64,000 nt of DNA, taken from NCBI GenBank assembly GCA_902167985.1, contig CABHNZ010000011.1:182981-246980 (forward strand), read 5' to 3'. The position numbers were made by a program, and so were the translations under genes. Origin of the DNA: Shinella sp. UYSO24 (GTDB lineage: Bacteria; Pseudomonadota; Alphaproteobacteria; Rhizobiales; Rhizobiaceae). Positions 60,004-64,000 of the stretch are shown here, in pieces. The notes under the pieces were generated by a model. It was not told the origin of the DNA, made no database searches, and saw only the letters and a program-made list of their open reading frames with translations. How positions within the stretch are numbered: position 1 is the stretch's first letter; each line of letters begins with the position of its first letter.

Positions 60004-60573
60004 ATGGTCAAGATCATCGCCTCGTCCGTTCGCAAGGGCAACGTGCTGGACGTGGACGGCAAGCTCTACGTCGTCCTCACTGCGCAGAACTTCCACCCGG
60101 GCAAGGGTACGCCCGTGACCCAGGTCGACATGCGCCGCATCGTTGATGGCGTGAAGGTGTCGGAACGCTGGCGCACGACCGAGCAGGTCGAGCGCGCTTT
60201 CGTCGAAGACGTCAACTTCCAGTTCCTCTATGAGGACGGCGAAGGCTTCCACTTCATGAACCCGGCCACCTATGACCAGGTCGTCGTCGATGTCGATACG
60301 ATGGGCGACATGAAGGCCTATCTGCAGGAAGGCATGACCTGCATCCTGTCCCTGCATGAAGGCGTTCCGCTTTCGGTCGAACTGCCGCGTCACGTCACGC
60401 TGGAGATTGCCGAAACCGAGCCGGTCGTGAAGGGCCAGACGGCTTCGTCCTCCTACAAGCCGGCAATCCTGTCGAACGGCATCCGTACTGCCGTTCCGCC
60501 GCATGTTTCGGCCGGTACGCGCGTCGTCATCGCGACGGAAGACAATTCCTACGTCGAGCGCGCCAAGGACTGA
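60004..60573 (+). CDS. efp: Elongation factor P
   Basis: Relieves ribosome stalling at polyproline stretches. Intact, 189 aa, three beta-barrel domains: [20 protein letters not shown], modification loop FHPGKGTPV with the lysine at position 34, and [20 protein letters not shown]. Lys34 is the residue beta-lysylated by EpmA/EpmB, both encoded just upstream on the other strand. AAGGA precedes the ATG. Confidence 0.96.
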   Translation: MVKIIASSVRKGNVLDVDGKLYVVLTAQNFHPGKGTPVTQVDMRRIVDGVKVSERWRTTEQVERAFVEDVNFQFLYEDGEGFHFMNPATYDQVVVDVDTMGDMKAYLQEGMTCILSLHEGVPLSVELPRHVTLEIAETEPVVKGQTASSSYKPAILSNGIRTAVPPHVSAGTRVVIATEDNSYVERAKD

Positions 60574-60664
60574 TCTTTTACGCCCAGGGCTTTCCGCAGT
60601 GCCGGGAAGCCCGATCCGCGCAAACGCTTGATCGTTTGCAGTACGGATCTCAATGCGAAGACAT

Positions 60665-60701
60665 TAAAAAACCCTCCAAAGCGCCGCTTTGGAGGGTTTT
60701 T
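60665..60701. terminator. Bidirectional Rho-independent terminator between efp and the efflux gene
   Basis: A-run, then ACCCTCCAAAGC / GCTTTGGAGGGT around a GCC loop, then T5. A 12-bp perfect stem with A and T flanks, usable by both convergent genes. Confidence 0.93.
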
Positions 60702-60752
60702 GTTGGACCGTGATCCGGATCGCCGGGCCGCAGGGCGACCCGGCAGATATGA

Positions 60753-62203
60753 TTACTTCTTGCTGATCGAAGCCATGCGGGTCGGCTTGGCCTGATCGCC
60801 GACGGCATAGCCGCCGCCCATGGCAACGTTGAGGGCCACATAGTCCTCTGCCATCTGCTGGACAGCCGCGGCCAGGCTTTCCTGGGCGCTGGAGACCTGA
60901 CGCTGTGCATCGAGGACGTCGAGCAGCGAGGAGGCGCCATCGCGGTAGCTGGCGGTCGAGAGTTCGAGCGCTTCCTGGTAGGACTTGACCGTCTGGCGGT
61001 AGGCAGCAACCGTGCGGCCGTCACGCGAGAGAGCGGCCAGCGCGTTCTCGACTTCTTCCACAGCACCGAGAACGGTCTGCTTCCAGGCGAGGTAGGCTTC
61101 GCGAGCCGAGGATTCCTGCGAGGAAAGGTTGGCGCGCAGCGTGCCGCCATCGAAGATCGGCAGGCTAAGCGACGGGCCGAAGGACCAGCCGAGAAGGCCG
61201 GCTTCGGCGCGGCTCGACTTGGTGTAGGACGGCGTGATCGAACCACCGAGCGTGATCGACGGATAAAGCCGAGCTTCTGCCACGCCGATATTGGCGACGG
61301 CTGCTGCAAGGGAGCGTTCCGATGCGCGGATATCCGGACGATTGCGGATCAGATCCGCCGGGACGCCGGCCTGCGGGTTGAAGCGGGCAACCGGCTGATT
61401 GCCACCACGCAGCAGCTCCGTGACGAGCGAGCCCGCCGGAAGCGCCAGAAGCGTTGCAATGCGATGTGCCTGGGTGCGGAACTGGGCTTCGAGGCCCGGA
61501 ATGCCGGCCAGCGTAGAATTGACCAGACCTTCGGCCTGAACGACGTCGAGGCGCGAGGCCGCACCGGCTTCGAGCTGAAGCTTGGTGAGGTTCAGCGTCT
61601 CGCGGCGGGACTTCAGGTTGTCCTGCGAGATCTTGATCAGTTCCTGATAGTAGCGGGCCGAGATATAGGCATCGGTGACGTCCGACAGAAGCGTCAGGCG
61701 CGCCGTGTCGACGCTGGCATAGGCCGAGTCGAGGTTGGCGAGCGCTGCTTCCTTCGAACGGCGGTAGAGGCCGAAGAGATCGAGGAACCAGGAGGCCTGA
61801 AGACCGCCGCTAACCGAGGTGCGCGGCGTCGTCGAGGAGGATGCACCGGCATTGCCGCCGATATCCTGCTGCCGCTGCGCTCTGCCGAGCTGGAGAGATC
61901 GAGCGAGGGAAGGCCACCGGCGCCGGCCGAAACGACGCTCGCCTGTGCCTGATTGATGCGCTCGAGTGCCTGCAGGATATCGAGGTTCTGCTGCAGGCCG
62001 TTGCTGGCATATCCGTTCAGGCGCGTATCATTGAATGCCGTCCACCAGGCCGTCTTGGCGATATCGCCATTGGAAGCCTTGCTGCCGCCCTCGGTGAATT
62101 TCGCCGGAAGCGAAATCTGAGGGGCCTTGTGATCCGGTCCCAGGACGCAGCTGGACAGGAGAAGCAATACGAGGGGCGCCGCGGCTACGCGAATTGATGT
62201 CAT
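60753..62203 (-). CDS. Outer-membrane efflux lipoprotein, NodT/OprM family (frame broken near 61857)
   Basis: TolC-like outer-membrane channel of RND efflux systems. Lipobox LLLSSC at about residues 14-19 (MTSIRVAAAPLVLLLLSSC), then the family start GPDHKAPQISLPAKF, WWTAFNDTRLNGYA, two OEP repeats with AEGLVNSTLAGIPGLEAQFR, RPDIRASERSLAAAVANIGV and GPSLSLPIFDGGTLRANL. One base is missing near 61857; repaired 483 aa. No membrane fusion protein or pump gene adjoins it, so it may serve a transporter encoded elsewhere. Confidence 0.9.
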
Positions 62204-62560
62204 CTTTTGTCCCAACGCTCTTAAAACTAGCGGCCCGGATCACGGGCCGAATCATTTCCAAATTGGCTAATGCCTGATTGAGTGGTGAAGCCGTAGCTAA
62301 ACCGTTAACGGATCCGTCTTACATCACCCGTTTTTCATCTTTTGATAACCTCACCCTGACGACAAACCGGCTCGGTGCCTGCAGAATCTTGGGGAGTGTT
62401 GCATAAAGCATACCAAGTGTGCGGGTTCGGGCGCTTGCATGGCGAGCGCTGGTTGCAGCCGCCTTGCGGGCGCAACGGCGCGGCATGGTGATTGCCTGTC
62501 GCGCGGGAAAACCATCGTCCGTCGCATGCCTGCTGCTTCGTTCCGGGTAAGATGTGGAGG
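62204..62560. other. Non-coding interval upstream of the efflux gene
   Basis: No gene seen. The AT-rich portion 62225-62350 probably carries the efflux gene promoter (minus strand); GGTTAGCT and TTGATAACC-like elements are present but I cannot assign a firm -35/-10. The rest is GC-rich without motifs. Confidence 0.45.
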
Positions 62561-62565
62561 CAACG

Positions 62566-62600
62566 AAAAAGCCCGCCGGCGATTTTGTCGCCTGCGGGCC
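62566..62600 (-). terminator. Rho-independent terminator of purC
   Basis: On the minus strand GCCCGCAGGCGA pairs, with one mismatch, with TCGCCGGCGGGC around CAAAA, followed by T5 (plus-strand A5 at 62566-62570). It lies 45 bases past the purC stop. Confidence 0.88.
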
Positions 62601-62610
62601 ATCAAGGGTG

Positions 62611-62645
62611 CCGGTCCGGTCCGGTCCGGTCTGGTCTGGTCTGGT
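62611..62645. repeat. Pentanucleotide microsatellite at the purC 3' end
   Basis: CCGGT four times then CTGGT three times, 35 bases. The purC stop codon (62645-62647, minus) touches the last unit, so the repeat sits between stop and terminator. With a frame slip upstream of it, translation would run through it and add a repetitive tail. Confidence 0.92.
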
Positions 62646-63602
62646 TAGCCGAAATAGGGTGCCAGATTGGTGCGGACGCGGTCGAGAACCGTTGCGCCGC
62701 TATTGTCCGGCTCGAATGTCTTGCCGGTGATCTTTTCATAGGCTCCCGGTAGACTGCGGCTGTCGCCTCGATCAGCTCGTCGGGAATGGTCGGGATCTCG
62801 TCCTTATAGGGATCGCAACGCTCGACGACCCAGGCGCGGATGAAATCCTTGTCGAAGCTTGCAGGCCGCGTGCCCTTGTCGAACGCGTCCTGATAGCTTT
62901 CGGCGATCCAGTAGCGGCTGCTGTCCGGCGTGTGGATCTCGTCGGCGAGAATGATGTTGCCGTCGGCGTCGGTGCCGAATTCGTATTTCGTGTCGACAAG
63001 AATGAGGCGCGCTCGGCTGCCAGTTTCTGTCCGCGGGCAAAGAGGGCCAGCGCATAGCGCGACACCGTTTCCCACTGTTCGGCAGTCAGCAGGCCGTGAC
63101 CGATAATGTCCGCCGGGGTCAGTGGCTCGTCGTGGCCGCCGTCGAAAGCCTTGCTGGTCGGCGTGATGACCGGTTCGGGCAGAACCTGATTGTCCTTCAT
63201 GCCGTCAGGCAGGTCGAGCCCGTACATGCGGCGCTCACCTTTCTTATAGAGTGTGAGCAGCGAGGTGCCCGTCGTGCCGGCGAGATAGCCGCGCACCACG
63301 ATCTCTACGGGGAGAATGTCCAGCCGCTTGCCGATCACGACATTGGGGTCCGGATAGGCGATCACATGGTTGGGGCAGATGTCGGCGGTCTTTTCGAACC
63401 AGTAGCGCGCGGTCTGGGTCAGGACATGGCCCTTGTCCGGAATGGCCGCGAGGATGCGGTCGAAGGCGCTGATGCGGTCCGTTGCTATAATGATGCGGCT
63501 GCCATCCGGCAGATCGTAATTCTCACGTACCTTGCCTTTATAATAGTTCGGCAGTTCGGGGATGAAGGCTTCGCTGAGAACGCGCACGGCAACACTTTCC
63601 AT
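62645..63602 (-). CDS. purC: Phosphoribosylaminoimidazole-succinocarboxamide synthase PurC (two frame breaks)
   Basis: ATP-dependent ligation of aspartate to CAIR in purine synthesis. [60 protein letters not shown] and [20 protein letters not shown] with [11 protein letters not shown] are conserved. This is the longer (about 320-aa) PurC type. Breaks near 63010 and 62745; the repaired C-terminus reads [15 protein letters not shown] and stops at 62645. ATG 63602 is used because the conserved region begins about 20 residues on; an upstream in-frame start is possible. Confidence 0.93.
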
Positions 63603-63814
63603 GAGGTTTATAAGAGAGGCCCGGTATCGCATGTTTTGCCGGCGAAGCACAAGATTTGCCGACCGGTGCCCGTGAGGGGCTTCCGACGCGCTGATTTGCG
63701 GGGTGATTCCCGCGGGACAGGCTGGCGTGCCGGTGCCGCTGATGTCATTTTTCCGCAAAAACGCTTCAATTCCAACACCTTGTCTGTTTGTTTGAAAAAC
63801 TTCCTTTTGCGCTG

Positions 63815-63843
63815 TTGACGGTTTGGAAAGTGGGATCTATAAC
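63815..63843 (+). promoter_or_regulatory. Strong sigma70-type promoter, probably of an rRNA operon
   Basis: TTGACG at 63815-63820, a 17-base spacer, then TATAAC at 63838-63843. Downstream 157 bases to the window end are non-coding and T/G-rich with repeated GGTTT, GGGTTTTGA and TTTGGGTC elements, as in rhizobial 16S rRNA leaders. No coding frame follows. The rRNA assignment is by resemblance; the 16S gene itself would start outside the window. The rest of 63603-63814 shows no gene. Confidence 0.6.
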
Positions 63844-64000
63844 CCCGCTCACTGACGAGGGCGGCGGCGCTGCAAGCGACGACGATGTTCGTTTTAAAAC
63901 TCTCTGAGAAGTTGGCTGCGATGCTGATGAGCCGGATTTAACGGTTTGGCTCCTGGGGTTTTGACGTTTGGGTCTTTTGTGGATCTGGGTGTCGGTTTTT

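Noticed and set aside
58501..60504. A 667-codon minus-strand frame extending EpmA at both ends
   Set aside because: The upstream part is antisense to efp and the downstream part is out-of-frame epmB; the conserved protein spans 58733-59802 only.

Overview
The window looks like a chromosomal segment of an alphaproteobacterium of the Rhizobiaceae (Rhizobium/Agrobacterium relatives). Evidence: high GC; the gene order rplU-rpmA-two GNATs-obgE-proB-proA-nadD-rsfS-rlmH-envC-ctpA-yibQ-rppH; an aerobic cobalamin cluster with CobG, CobN and CobW; and an amino acid:[carrier protein] ligase operon of the kind known from Bradyrhizobium and Agrobacterium. No phage, insertion sequence, CRISPR array or plasmid function is visible. 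A recurrent feature is one- or two-base frame breaks (about 40) inside conserved, often essential genes. I annotate each such gene as one CDS across the break and regard most breaks as sequence errors.

Layout. 0.3-1.1 kb: bfd-bfr iron storage. 1.7-14 kb: a minus-strand housekeeping run (rppH, yibQ-type deacetylase, ctpA, envC, rlmH, rsfS, nadD, proA, proB, obgE, two acetyltransferases, rpmA, rplU), followed by a plus-strand tRNA-Ser(CGA). 14.6-19.8 kb: a mixed region with a small hypothetical, a thioredoxin-fold protein, a small membrane protein, a LysR regulator, a DoxX protein, a glutathionyl-hydroquinone reductase and a RibD-C reductase.

20-41 kb: cobalamin supercluster. Two cobalamin riboswitches lie back to back at 35.4-35.9 kb. 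The minus-strand one leads a DUF1636 protein-cobW-cobN-cobG-cobH-cobI-cobJ, with cobL-cobE-cobM and cobA-cobB further along the same strand. The plus-strand one leads cbtB-cbtA-cobO-cobQ. cbiD and cobK are single plus-strand genes inserted in the minus-strand run, and cobD (cbiB) and cobC close the cluster. Together they cover tetrapyrrole C-methylation, ring contraction, cobalt uptake and insertion, adenosylation, amidation and aminopropanol attachment. cobS/cobT of the chelatase, cobF and the nucleotide-loop genes are not in the window. Downstream of cobC lie decayed tandem copies of its own 3' end.

41.5-47 kb: a P1-family peptidase, then a probable lysine/pipecolate catabolic set (ALDH7 dehydrogenase, FAD amine oxidase, divergent LysR, stand-alone Lrp ligand-binding domain). 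47.5-57.5 kb: purU, a secreted GH5 glucanase and a two-domain alpha/beta-hydrolase on the plus strand, converging on a minus-strand operon of carrier protein, acyl-CoA dehydrogenase, amino acid:carrier-protein ligase, DUF1839 and GH2 mannosidase. This is the best candidate for an under-described system. 57.7-60.6 kb: epmB-epmA divergent from efp, a complete elongation factor P plus lysylation module. 60.7-63.6 kb: an outer-membrane efflux lipoprotein and purC. The right edge carries a strong sigma70-type promoter that probably starts an rRNA operon.
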